Part shown: piece after piece, positions 54,501 through 62,695 of the stretch
Numbering within the stretch: position 1 is the stretch's first letter
Layout: every line of letters starts with the position of its first letter
Source of the DNA: Tersicoccus solisilvae
Lineage (GTDB): Bacteria > Actinomycetota > Actinomycetes > Actinomycetales > Micrococcaceae
Length of the DNA stretch: 64,000 nt
Assembly: GCF_014643255.1 (NCBI RefSeq)
Contig: NZ_BMJI01000001.1
Span: 545,313 to 609,312 of the forward strand
Direction: 5' to 3'
The notes under the pieces: generated by a model
What the model was told of the DNA's origin: nothing
What the model saw: the letters and a program-made list of their open reading frames with translations, nothing else
Databases searched by the model: none
Position numbers and translations under genes: made by a program

Positions 54501-54794
54501 TCAGGGCTGGTGGTCCTGCGAGTCGAGTGCGCGCGTCAGTTCGTCGAGCCGGTCAAGGGTGACGGGATGGGGGCCTTCGAGCTGCAGGTACTCCAGCTCC
54601 TGCTGCCGTGCCACCCGACTGTGCAGGACCTGGAGGTCATGCAGGCTGAGGACGGCCAGATCCGGGAACGGGTCGGTCGGGCTCAGATAGGTGCTGTGGA
54701 TGCCGGGCGGACGGCGGCTCGGTGCCGAGAGGATGTCACGAACGGCGGGCAGGTCGGGGACGGCGGGCGTCTCGCCGATGACGTCGTCGGTCAT
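54501..54794 (-). CDS. Small protein of unknown function, paralogue of 53317-53598
   Basis: 97-residue protein with GIHSTYLSPTDPFPDLAVLSL, then LHSRVARQQELEYLQLEG and TLDRLDELTRALD, matching the downstream paralogue over nearly its whole length. It has no signal peptide or membrane helix. The ATG at 54794 is preceded by GGAGGGCGG at good distance. It is 43 nt from the GAF-ANTAR gene, so it is the first gene of that unit. The family is not recognised; the repeated LHSRVxRQ motif suggests a helical, possibly protein-binding segment. Confidence 0.72.
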   Translation of the reverse strand: MTDDVIGETPAVPDLPAVRDILSAPSRRPPGIHSTYLSPTDPFPDLAVLSLHDLQVLHSRVARQQELEYLQLEGPHPVTLDRLDELTRALDSQDHQP

Positions 54795-55012
54795 CCGCCC
54801 TCCGGCCGAGGGAACACCGGCGGTGCCGTCTCGCCGACGCGGCCACGCGCGAGCGAGCGCGGCACGGCGCAGAAGCGGGAAGCGGTCACGGCGGCGAACT
54901 CCTGTTCTCAGGACGGCACACTGAATGAACGGCCGCTGCTTGACCGATCATCAGCATACGAAGCGGCGCTCACTTGGACAAAAGAAGTGCACGCGCGGCG
55001 TGTCCGGCCGGG

Positions 55013-55512
55013 TCAGCCGGCGCGGGTGTCCGTGTCCTCGAAGATGAGGAAGGTCTGGGTGTCCAGCACGCCCGGCATGGTCTGCAGCTGGTCGAACACC
55101 ACGCGGCGCAGGTCCGCGTTGTCCCGGGCCCGCACGAGCAGGATGACGTCGAAGCTGCCGCCGACCAGGGCGATGTGCGCGATCTCCTCGACGGCCTCCA
55201 GGCGTGCCCGCAGTTCGCGCCACGAGTGCTGCCGCAACCGCAGGGTCACGTACGCGGACGCGCTCAGGCCCACCTTGATCGGGTCGACGACGGCCGTGAA
55301 GCCGCTGATCACGCCGTCCGCGGTCAGCCGGTTCAGCCGGGTGTAGCAGTTCGCGCGGGAGACGTGGACGCGGGCGGCCAGGGTGGCGACGGGCAGCCGG
55401 GCGTCCGGTCCACCTCGTCCAGCACCATGCCGATGACCTCCCTGCCGATCGCCGTCGAGGCGTTGGTCGTTTCGTCCAGTCGCTCGGCGTCCTGCACCGA
55501 CGCCTTGAGCAT
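55013..55512 (-). pseudogene. Lrp/AsnC family regulator, frameshifted
   Basis: The two halves of an Lrp/AsnC protein are in different frames. From the ATG at 55512 the first reads MLKASVQDAERLDETT through GREVIGMVLDEVDR. A continuation in another frame reads DARLPVATLAARVHVSRANCYTRLNRLTADGV (helix-turn-helix) and joins GFTAVVDPIKVGLSASAYVTLRL and the RAM domain ending in a stop at 55013. Restoring one base near 55405-55408 (a G in the minus-strand CGG run) gives a normal 166-residue regulator. It is either a real frameshift or a sequence error. It is divergent from the 2-oxoacid dehydrogenase operon, as for BkdR-type regulators. Confidence 0.8.
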
Positions 55513-55671
55513 ATCGTCTACGCTGACGGCGCTGTGTGACGGATTGTCTTCACTTCATCCGCATCGGCGGTACGGATTGACTGCTCGGAGCATACTGGTG
55601 CGACAGGACCGCCCTGTGCCCTGAGTCACAGATCGGCGTCAGCGCGCCCGCGCGGTCCGGGAAGGAACACG

Positions 55672-56913
55672 ATGAGCGAGACCACGGCTGCCGACGTCGT
55701 CGGCGGGTTGGGCACGGCCGAGGACGGGACACCGCAGAGCGGTGGACGTTGGCCGCGGCCGGGAACCACCCCGTTCGGCATCAGCCTCGAGGACTACATG
55801 CTGCCCGCCGCGGCACCGATCCAGATGGTGGACGAGCACGGCGAGCGGCAGGCCCCCGGTGAGGGCCGGGTGCAGCCGGGGCACGAGTACGCGTTCCCGG
55901 ACGACGAGACGTTGCTGGCCGCGTACCGCAAGCTCGTCGTCGGGCGCCGCGTCAACGACCAGAACTCCGCCCTCGTGCGGCAGGGCCGGATGGCGGTGTA
56001 CCCGTCGAGCCACGGGCAGGAGGCCTGCCAGGTGGCGGCCGCCTTCTGCCTGGCCGCGCAGGACTGGCTGATGCCGACCTACCGGGACAGCGTCGCCGTG
56101 ATGAGCCGCGGCGTGGACCCGGCGAAGGTCATGGTCTCCTTCCGCGGCGACTGGCACGCCGGCTACGACCCGATGGTCGAGCACGTGGCCACGCAGTCCA
56201 CGCCGCTGACCACCCAGCTCCTTCACGCCGTCGGCGTCGCCCACGCCGCCAAGCTGCGCGGCGAGGACACCGTCGTGCTGGCGATGTGCGGCGACGGCGC
56301 CACCAGCGAGGGTGACTTCCACGAGGCCCTGAACTTCGCGGCGGTCTTCCACCTGCCGGTGATCTTCTTCATCCAGAACAACCAGTACGCCATCTCGGTG
56401 CCGCTGGCCCACCAGAGCGCGGCCCCCTCACTGGCGCACAAGGCCGTCGGCTACGGGCTGCCGGGCGAGCGGGTCGACGGCAACGACCTGGCCGCGCTGC
56501 TGGCCGTGCTCGGCCGCGGCGTGCAGATCGTCCGGGACGGCAGCGGGCCGGTGCTGGTCGAGGCGCACACCTACCGGATGCAGGCGCACACCAACGCCGA
56601 CGACGCCACCCGGTACCGGCAGGACGAGGAGGTGGCCGACTGGGCGGCCAAGGACCCCGTCACCCGGCTGCGGACCTACCTGACCGGGGCGGGCGTGCTC
56701 GACGCCGCCGCCGAGGCGGACATCGCGGCGGAGGCGGAGGCGGTCGCCACCGCCCTGCGTGCGGCCCTGAACGCGGACAGCGACCTGGACCCGCAGGACC
56801 TGTTCGCCCACGTCTACACCGAGCCGACCCCCCAACTGCGGGAGCAGGCCGCGATGCTGGCGGACGAACTGTCCCGCGAGCAGGCGCCGGCGCACGAGGA
56901 GAGCGCATCATGA
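55672..56913 (+). CDS. 2-oxoacid dehydrogenase E1 component, alpha subunit
   Basis: 413-residue thiamine-diphosphate-dependent E1 alpha. TPP-binding motif: CGDGATSEGDFHEALNFAAVFHLPVIFFIQNNQYAIS. Phosphorylation-loop-like region: YRMQAHTNADDATRYR. Others: GQEACQVAAAFCL and PTYRDSVAVMSRG. It belongs to the branched-chain/pyruvate dehydrogenase type with separate alpha and beta chains. The adjacent Lrp-type regulator favours branched-chain 2-oxoacids (Bkd), but pyruvate cannot be excluded. The stop overlaps the E1 beta start. Confidence 0.94.
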   Translation: MSETTAADVVGGLGTAEDGTPQSGGRWPRPGTTPFGISLEDYMLPAAAPIQMVDEHGERQAPGEGRVQPGHEYAFPDDETLLAAYRKLVVGRRVNDQNSALVRQGRMAVYPSSHGQEACQVAAAFCLAAQDWLMPTYRDSVAVMSRGVDPAKVMVSFRGDWHAGYDPMVEHVATQSTPLTTQLLHAVGVAHAAKLRGEDTVVLAMCGDGATSEGDFHEALNFAAVFHLPVIFFIQNNQYAISVPLAHQSAAPSLAHKAVGYGLPGERVDGNDLAALLAVLGRGVQIVRDGSGPVLVEAHTYRMQAHTNADDATRYRQDEEVADWAAKDPVTRLRTYLTGAGVLDAAAEADIAAEAEAVATALRAALNADSDLDPQDLFAHVYTEPTPQLREQAAMLADELSREQAPAHEESAS

Positions 56914-58022
56914 GCGACACCCTGACGATCCCGACGTCGTCGGACGCCAACGGCAACATCAGTGCGGCCACGGCCAGTTCGGCCGAGGCGGCCGGGCAGG
57001 CCCGTGCCGCGGCGGCCCCCGCCCCGGTGACGTTCGCGAAGGCGCTGAACACCGCGCTCGCCGACGCGATGGAGACCGACCCGTCCGTCGTCGTGTTCGG
57101 CGAGGACGTCGGCACCCTGGGCGGCGTCTTCCGGATCACCGACGGGCTCACCGCCCGGTTCGGGCAGGACCGCTGCTTCGACACGCCGCTGGCCGAGTCC
57201 GGCATCATCGGCATGGCCGTCGGCATGGCGATGAACGGGTTGCGGCCCGTCGTCGAGATGCAGTTCGACGCCTTCGCCTATCCCGCGCTCGAGCAGATCT
57301 TCAGTCACGTCGCCAAGATGCACAACCGCACCCGGGGCGCCGTGAGCCTGCCGATGGTCATCCGCATCCCCTACGGCGGCGGCATCGGCGGCGTCGAGCA
57401 CCACTGCGACTCGTCCGAGGCGTACTACGCGCACACGCCGGGCCTGAAGATCTTCACGCCGGCCACCGTCGCGGACGCCTACCGGATGCTCCGCGAGGCG
57501 ATCGCGTCCGACGACCCGGTCGTGTTCTTCGAGCCGAAGAAGCTGTACTGGTCGAAGGAGACGCTCGACCTGGCGGCCCTGCAGGAGTCGGTCGGCTCCG
57601 GTCGGGAACGGGCGGAGGGACACGCCGTGCTCGCCCGGTCCGGCACCGACGCGACGATCGTGACCTACGGGCCGTCGGTGCCGACGGCGCTCGCGGCGGC
57701 GGCCGCCGCGGAGGCCGAGGGGCGCTCGGTCGCCGTCCTCGACCTGCGCACCCTGGTGCCGCTGGACGACGAGGCGATCACCGCCGCGGTCCGCGCCACC
57801 GGTCGCGCCGTCGTCGTCGCCGAATCACAGGGCTTCGTCTCCGTCGCTTCCGAACTCGTCGCCCGCATCCAGGAACGCTGCTTCCACCAGCTGGCCGCGC
57901 CCGTGCGCCGCGTGACCGGTTTCGACATCCCCTACCCGGCGCCCAAGCTCGAGCACCATCACCTGCCCAGCGTCGACCGGATCCTGGACGCGCTGGACGA
58001 CCTGCAGTGGGAGGACCGATGA
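56910..58022 (+). CDS. 2-oxoacid dehydrogenase E1 component, beta subunit
   Basis: 370-residue E1 beta. An Ala-rich leader of about 40 residues precedes the family start VTFAKALNTALADAME. VVFGEDVGTLGGVFRITDGL, DTPLAESGIIGMAVGMAMNGLRPVVEMQFDAFAYPALEQI and RIPYGGGIGGVEHHCDSSEAYYAHTPGL are the classical segments. The C-terminal transketolase-like domain ends FDIPYPAPKLEHHHLP. It pairs with E1 alpha to decarboxylate the 2-oxoacid and acylate the lipoyl group of E2. Overlaps of 4 bp and 4 bp with its neighbours. Confidence 0.95.
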   Translation: MSDTLTIPTSSDANGNISAATASSAEAAGQARAAAAPAPVTFAKALNTALADAMETDPSVVVFGEDVGTLGGVFRITDGLTARFGQDRCFDTPLAESGIIGMAVGMAMNGLRPVVEMQFDAFAYPALEQIFSHVAKMHNRTRGAVSLPMVIRIPYGGGIGGVEHHCDSSEAYYAHTPGLKIFTPATVADAYRMLREAIASDDPVVFFEPKKLYWSKETLDLAALQESVGSGRERAEGHAVLARSGTDATIVTYGPSVPTALAAAAAAEAEGRSVAVLDLRTLVPLDDEAITAAVRATGRAVVVAESQGFVSVASELVARIQERCFHQLAAPVRRVTGFDIPYPAPKLEHHHLPSVDRILDALDDLQWEDR

Positions 58023-59566
58023 CCACCGCCACGACCGCATCCGTCACGTCGAGCACCGTGCGTACGTTTCTCCTGCCGGACCTCGGCGAGGGCCTGACCG
58101 AGGGCGAGCTGGTGCGCTGGCTCGTCGCGGTCGGCGATCAGATCGTCGTCGACCAGCCGGTGGCCGAGGTGGAGACCGCCAAGTCCGTCGTCGAGGTGCC
58201 CTCCCCGTTCGGCGGGGTCGTCGCGACCCTGCACGGCGACGCCGGCGCCGTGATCGACGTCGGGTCGCCGCTCATCAGTGTCGATGAGGGCGCCGACGCC
58301 GCGTCCGCCGCGTCCACCACCGCTGTCCCGGGCACCGCCACGGTCGGCGCCGAACGGGCCCTGAGCTACCGCGAGGAGGAGCGTGCGGGCGCGACGCCTC
58401 CCGCGGAGGTCACCCCGGACACCGCCGGCGGTGACGCCGCCGACCAGGCGCAGAGCGGCTCCGGGAACGTGCTGATCGGCTACGGCACCAGCGGCACCAC
58501 GGCCCGCGGTCGAACCCGGCGACCGCGGGGGTCCGGTTCCGCCGTGTCGTCCGCCGCCCCCACGCCGGTGTCCGGCGCGGCCCCGGCGCAGACGCCTCCC
58601 GTCGGATCCGACGTGCGGCGCGCGCCGGCGGTGATCTCCCCGATCGTGCGCCGGTTGGCTCGTGACCTCGGCGTCACCCTCGACACGGTCAACGGCACCG
58701 GCAAGGACGGGCTCATCCTGCGACGCGACGTGGAGGCCGCGGTCGGCGTCGGCACGGGCACCGCGACGACGACGGCGGAGGCCGGGGCCAGCCTGGGGGA
58801 GTCTCCGGCCCCGTCGTCGCCGGGATCCGCCGAGGCGGGCGCCACCGCCGGCGAGCTCGACCGCCGCAGCGGCCTGCCGATCACCGCCCGCACGGAGATG
58901 CGTGGGGTGCGGAAGGTGACCGCCGAGGCGATGAGCCGCAGCCGCCGGGAGATTCCTGAGGCCACGGTATGGGTCGACGTCGACGCGACCCGCCTGCTCA
59001 AGCTGCGCGAGCGGCTCAAGGCGGCCGACCCGGCCGGTGCGCCCGGTCTGCTGGCCCTGATCGGCCGGTTCACCGCCGCCGCGCTGATGCGCTACCCGGA
59101 GCTGAACGCCCGGATCGACGGCGAGCACATCGTCACGGTCGACGGCGTCAACCTCGGCTTCGCCGCCCAGACCGACCGCGGCCTCGTCGTGCCGTCCGTG
59201 CCGAACGCCCACCGGCTCAACGCCCGCGAGCTGGACGCCGAGCTGAAGGCGCTGACTGCGCGGGCACGGGACGGCAAGTGCACGCCGGAGGAGCTGCGCC
59301 GTGGCACGTTCACGCTGAACAACTACGGCGTGTTCGGGGTGGACGGCTCGGCCGCGATCATCAACCACCCGGAGGTCGGCATCCTCGGTGTCGGGCGGAT
59401 CATCGAGAAGCCCTGGGTGGTCAAGGGGCGGCTGCGGGTGCGCCGGGTGACCCAACTGACGCTGGCCTTCGACCACCGGGTGTGCGACGGCGGGACCGCC
59501 TCGGCCTTCCTCATGTTCATCGCTCGGGCCATCGAGGACCCCACGTCGGTGCTCGCCGAGCTGTAG
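58019..59566 (+). CDS. Dihydrolipoamide acyltransferase (E2) of 2-oxoacid dehydrogenase
   Basis: 515-residue E2. One lipoyl domain (about 15-95) has the lipoylated lysine in VETAKSVVEVPSPF (Lys55). A long Ala/Gly/Thr-rich linker follows. The E1/E3-binding domain near 205-245 reads ISPIVRRLARDLGVTLDTVNGTGKDGLILRRDVE. The catalytic CoA-transferase domain (about 285-515) has the active site AFDHRVCDGGTASAFL (HxxxDG). It starts by ATGA overlap with E1 beta. No E3 gene follows in the window, so the dehydrogenase subunit is supplied from elsewhere. Confidence 0.95.
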   Translation: MTTATTASVTSSTVRTFLLPDLGEGLTEGELVRWLVAVGDQIVVDQPVAEVETAKSVVEVPSPFGGVVATLHGDAGAVIDVGSPLISVDEGADAASAASTTAVPGTATVGAERALSYREEERAGATPPAEVTPDTAGGDAADQAQSGSGNVLIGYGTSGTTARGRTRRPRGSGSAVSSAAPTPVSGAAPAQTPPVGSDVRRAPAVISPIVRRLARDLGVTLDTVNGTGKDGLILRRDVEAAVGVGTGTATTTAEAGASLGESPAPSSPGSAEAGATAGELDRRSGLPITARTEMRGVRKVTAEAMSRSRREIPEATVWVDVDATRLLKLRERLKAADPAGAPGLLALIGRFTAAALMRYPELNARIDGEHIVTVDGVNLGFAAQTDRGLVVPSVPNAHRLNARELDAELKALTARARDGKCTPEELRRGTFTLNNYGVFGVDGSAAIINHPEVGILGVGRIIEKPWVVKGRLRVRRVTQLTLAFDHRVCDGGTASAFLMFIARAIEDPTSVLAEL

Positions 59567-59621
59567 GTCGGCGCTCGGCGGTCAGCGCCGCAGCCGGTGG
59601 TGGCGCGGTGGTGCTCGCGCC

Positions 59622-60458
59622 GTGTGCCGGTGGTCGCACGGTGGTCCGGGCTCGGGCGGTTCGGCGGCCCACCGTGCCCGCATCGATCCCTCCACCCAGC
59701 TCGCCGTGACCTTCGACCAGCGAGGGTGCGGCCGCAGCCGCCCGCTCGTCACCGAGGCGCCCGACATCCTGGACACGAACACGACGGCGGCGCAGCTCGG
59801 GGACATCGAAGCGATACGGCATCGTCTCGGGATCGAGCGGTGGCTCGTCACCGGCGGCTCGTGGGGCTCCACCCTCGCGCTCAGCTACGCGCAGGCACAT
59901 CCCGAGCGGGTCACCGGCGTCGCGCTCGTCGCGGTGACGACGACGTCGACCGCGAAGGTCGCCTGGATCACCGAAGCCATGGGCCGGATCTTCCCCGAGG
60001 AGTGGCAGCGCTACGCCGAGGCCGTCCCGCGCCGACGCGGCGAGCGGGTCGTCGACGCCTACGCGCGAGCGCTGCGCGATCCCGACCCCCGGGTACGCGC
60101 CGGTGCGGCGGCGGCGTGGGGCCGGTGGGAGGACGTGCATGTCAGCCTCGAACCCGGGTGGCGGCCGGACCCCCGGTGGCAGGACCCGGCCGTCCGCGAC
60201 GTGCTGGCCATGCTGATCACCCACTACTGGTCCCACGCGGGCTTCGGGGGCGACGGCCTGCTGAGCCGGATGGACCGTCTGGCCGGCATCCCCGGAGTCC
60301 TGATCCACGGTCGGCGGGACATCTCGGGACCACTCGTCGTCGCGTGGGACCTGCACCGGGCGTGGCCCGGAAGCGAGCTCATCGTCCTGGACGAACGACA
60401 CGGCGGGCCGCGGGCGATGGCGGAGCTCACGACGGCCGTCGCCCGACTGACCCGGTGA
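59622..60458 (+). pseudogene. Proline iminopeptidase-like alpha/beta hydrolase, 5'-truncated
   Basis: 278-residue frame with most of a proline iminopeptidase: SHGGPGSGG (oxyanion region), VTFDQRGCGRSRP, NTTAAQLGDIEAIRHRLGIERW, nucleophile motif GGSWGSTLALSYAQAHPERV, IHGRRDISGP (acidic residue) and DERHGGPRAM (His). The normal first 30-40 residues, including the first beta-strands before HGGPG, are missing; only a GTG at 59622 gives a start and no ribosome site is seen. The catalytic triad survives, so it may still be expressed, but the protein is probably unstable. It lies 55 nt behind the E2 gene. Confidence 0.6.
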
Positions 60459-60469
60459 CGGTCCGTGCT

Positions 60470-60491
60470 CGACGGTGGCGCGCCACCGTCG
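60470..60491 (+). terminator. Perfect hairpin after the iminopeptidase-like gene
   Basis: CGACGGTGGCG (60470-60480) and CGCCACCGTCG (60481-60491) form an 11-bp perfect palindrome 12 nt after the stop codon. It has no U-tract. Confidence 0.55.
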
Positions 60492-60706
60492 ACGTCGACG
60501 CCGACGTGGCCACGATGACGCCGCCAGCGTCGGTGCGGGGGAGACCCGCAGAGACAGGCGCACGCGGTCACATCCTGACCGCTTCCGGCGGGATTCCGGC
60601 CGAGAATCCCGGCCTGCCTACTGGCCCAGGATGAAAAGTACCCTTACGATCAGGGGACACGCCATGCCGGCAACGTGTCGGCACAGCTGGAACCGGAAGG
60701 ATCCTG

Positions 60707-61405
60707 ATGACTCAGAACCCGGAAAGCACTCACCCTGGTGGCGGCGGAGCCGCCGGCGCCAAGGATGCCGCGCAGCAGGAGGCGCAGCAGTTGAAGGACA
60801 CTGCGGCTCACGCGGCCAAGGACGTCGCCGGCACGGCACGCCGGGAAGCGGCCAACGTCAAGGACGAGGCCGTCGGGCAGGCGAAGAGCATGGTCTCCTC
60901 GCTCAAGGACGAGGCGAGCTCGCAGGCCTCCACCCAGCAGCAGCGGCTCGCGGAGCAGTCGCGGAACATCTCCGACGACCTCCGGCGGGTGGCGCAGGGC
61001 GAGAAGCCCGAGTCCGACCTGGTGAACCGCGTGGTCTCCACCGTGGCCGACCGCGCCGAGCGGTTCACGACCCAGCTGGAGAACAAGGAGCCGGCGGACC
61101 TGCTGCAGGACGTCCGTCGCTTCGCCGCGCGCCGTCCCGGCACGTTCCTGGCCATTGCGGCCGGCGTCGGCCTGCTCGCCGGGCGCCTGACCCGCGGGCT
61201 CAAGGACGCCGCGGACGACGGCGCCGGAACGAACGGTGCCGACCTGCGCCGGTCCGCGCCGACCGCCCCGCGTCCTCCGGCTCCCCCCGTGCCCCCCGCC
61301 CCGCCCACGTCGGCGCCCGTCGTGACGACGCCGGTCGACCGGGTCCCGGGCACCATCTATCCCGCGGGTGACACCTCGCTGACCGAGCCGGGAGGCCGTG
61401 CATGA
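60707..61405 (+). CDS. YtxH/DUF-type envelope or stress protein, hypothetical
   Basis: 232-residue protein. The first 130 residues are an amphipathic, Ala/Lys/Glu-rich region with repeated AKD/KDEA motifs (LKDTAAHAAKDVAGTARREA), like LEA/apolipophorin-type stress proteins. One hydrophobic segment (GTFLAIAAGVGLLAGRLTRGL) lies near 145-165. A Pro-rich tail follows. Such proteins occur next to holin-X and DUF3618 proteins in many actinobacteria, and the gene order here (this gene, holin-like, DUF3618) is the familiar one. The role is thought to be envelope stress, which is an inference. The ATG follows GGAAGG; the stop overlaps the next ATG. Confidence 0.8.
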   Translation: MTQNPESTHPGGGGAAGAKDAAQQEAQQLKDTAAHAAKDVAGTARREAANVKDEAVGQAKSMVSSLKDEASSQASTQQQRLAEQSRNISDDLRRVAQGEKPESDLVNRVVSTVADRAERFTTQLENKEPADLLQDVRRFAARRPGTFLAIAAGVGLLAGRLTRGLKDAADDGAGTNGADLRRSAPTAPRPPAPPVPPAPPTSAPVVTTPVDRVPGTIYPAGDTSLTEPGGRA

Positions 61406-61887
61406 GTTCCGTTCCCGAGGACCGGACCCACGCGCGGGTGATCGACCCGTCCACGTCGATGGGCGGCGCGTCGGCCGCAGCCGAGCCGGAGGCCGAGCAC
61501 CGCGCGCGCACCGAGTCGATCGGACAGATGTTCTCGAGCTTCGCCGAGAACCTGTCGACGCTCTTCCGGCAGGAGATCCAGCTGGCCAAGGCCGAGGCGA
61601 CCGCCTCCGCGAAGCAGGCCGGCACCGGCATCGGCATGTTCGTCGGCGCGGCCATCGGCGGGTTCTTCGTGCTGATGTTCCTGTCCATGGCCCTGATGTG
61701 GGCGCTGGGCAGCCTGATGCCCGTCGGGTGGGCCGCCCTGATCGTCGCCGTCATCTGGGGCATCATCGCCGCCGTGCTCGCCCAGATGGGCAAGAAGAAC
61801 CTCGAGAAGGTCAAGGGTCTGCCGCAGACGCAGGAGACCGTCCAGGAGATCCCCCCGACGCTGAACCCCAGCAAGGAGACGCCATGA
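61402..61887 (+). CDS. Phage holin-like/actinobacterial holin-X family membrane protein
   Basis: 161-residue protein with a long helical amphipathic N-terminal segment (GQMFSSFAENLSTLFRQEIQLAKAEATASAKQA) and two membrane helices (GIGMFVGAAIGGFFVLMFLSMALMWAL and ALIVAVIWGIIAAVLAQM) joined by a short turn. It ends in a charged tail. This is the putative actinobacterial holin-X (PF07332) pattern; despite the name it is a chromosomal gene, not part of a phage. It is translationally coupled to both neighbours by ATGA overlaps. Confidence 0.85.
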   Translation: MSSVPEDRTHARVIDPSTSMGGASAAAEPEAEHRARTESIGQMFSSFAENLSTLFRQEIQLAKAEATASAKQAGTGIGMFVGAAIGGFFVLMFLSMALMWALGSLMPVGWAALIVAVIWGIIAAVLAQMGKKNLEKVKGLPQTQETVQEIPPTLNPSKETP

Positions 61888-62537
61888 GCAGCAATCCCGA
61901 TGAGATCCGCGCGGACATCGAGCGCACCCGGGCCGAGCTCGGCCAGGACGTGGACGCCCTGGCCGAGAAGGTCAGCCCCACCAAGGCCGTCAGCCGGCAG
62001 ACCGACAAGGTCCGCGACCGCCTGACGGACGTGCGGGAGTCCATCATGGGTTCGCCTGACCACGGCACGGGCCACTCCGGTGGCGGCGTGCAGGACGTGA
62101 AGGACAGGGCCGGGGATCTCGCCCACGAGGCGGGTGACCGGGCGTCCGAGCTGGCGAACGGTGCCGCCGACGCGGTGCGGTCCACCCCGGCGCAGGTGCG
62201 TCGCGGCACGCGGGGCAACCCGCTCGCCGCCGGACTGATCGCCCTCGGCGCCGGCTGGCTGGTCGGATCCCTGATCCCCGCGAGCCGTGCCGAACAGGAC
62301 GCGGCGGCGTCCGTCAAGGAGCAGGCCGGCCCCGTGTTGGACCAGGCCAAGTCGGTCGCCCAGGAGATGGGCGAGAACCTCAAGCCCCAGGTCCAGGAGG
62401 CGGCGCAGTCCGTCAAGGACACGGCCACCGAGGGCGTCCAGAACGTGAAGGACGAGGGTCAGGGCCACGCGGAGGACCTGAAGGGGCAGTCCACGGAGGC
62501 GGCTCAGCACGTCAAGGACACCGCGCAGTCCAACTGA
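61884..62537 (+). CDS. DUF3618 domain protein
   Basis: 217-residue protein. N-terminal DUF3618: PDEIRADIERTRAELGQDVDALAEKVSP. One membrane segment, GNPLAAGLIALGAGWLVGSLIP, lies near 113-134. The C-terminal region is repeated, helical and charged (VKEQAG, AQSVKDTATEGVQNVKDEG, AAQHVKDTAQ), again LEA-like. It is the third gene of the envelope/stress operon. A double hairpin follows. Confidence 0.88.
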   Translation: MSSNPDEIRADIERTRAELGQDVDALAEKVSPTKAVSRQTDKVRDRLTDVRESIMGSPDHGTGHSGGGVQDVKDRAGDLAHEAGDRASELANGAADAVRSTPAQVRRGTRGNPLAAGLIALGAGWLVGSLIPASRAEQDAAASVKEQAGPVLDQAKSVAQEMGENLKPQVQEAAQSVKDTATEGVQNVKDEGQGHAEDLKGQSTEAAQHVKDTAQSN

Positions 62538-62544
62538 CGCCTCT

Positions 62545-62562
62545 CTCGTCCGGCCGGACGAG
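62545..62562 (+). terminator. Hairpin 1 after the DUF3618 gene
   Basis: CTCGTCCGGCCGGACGAG, an 18-bp perfect palindrome 7 nt after the stop codon. It has no T-run and is the first of two stems. Confidence 0.55.
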
Positions 62563-62568
62563 GGAGCA

Positions 62569-62606
62569 CCGATCGCCCGGGGAGCAGTCGCTCCCCGGGC
62601 GATCGG
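62569..62606 (+). terminator. Strong hairpin terminator after the DUF3618 operon
   Basis: A 17-bp perfect stem (62569-62585 with 62590-62606) closes a 4-nt AGTC loop. Its arms read CCGATCGCCCGGGGAGC and the complement. It is a very stable terminator for the operon. Confidence 0.8.
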
Positions 62607-62655
62607 CGTGTGCGGGACGTGCCTCTTCCCCTCGCGGTTCCCGGGGCGTAGCGTT

Positions 62656-62675
62656 AATTCAACAGGTGTTGAATT
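62656..62675. promoter_or_regulatory. 20-bp palindromic operator before the FAD monooxygenase
   Basis: AATTCAACAGGTGTTGAATT: perfect 9-bp arms around GG, notably AT-rich for this genome. It ends 20 nt before the ATG. This type of site suits TetR- or MarR-like repressors; no such gene lies nearby in the window, so it is probably just beyond the right edge. Confidence 0.6.
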
Positions 62676-62695
62676 GGGTATCCCAGGAGGCCGCC

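Noticed and set aside
61402..61887. Holin-like gene taken as evidence of a prophage
   Set aside because: Neighbours are DUF3618 and an LEA-like protein, the usual chromosomal actinobacterial order; there are no phage genes.
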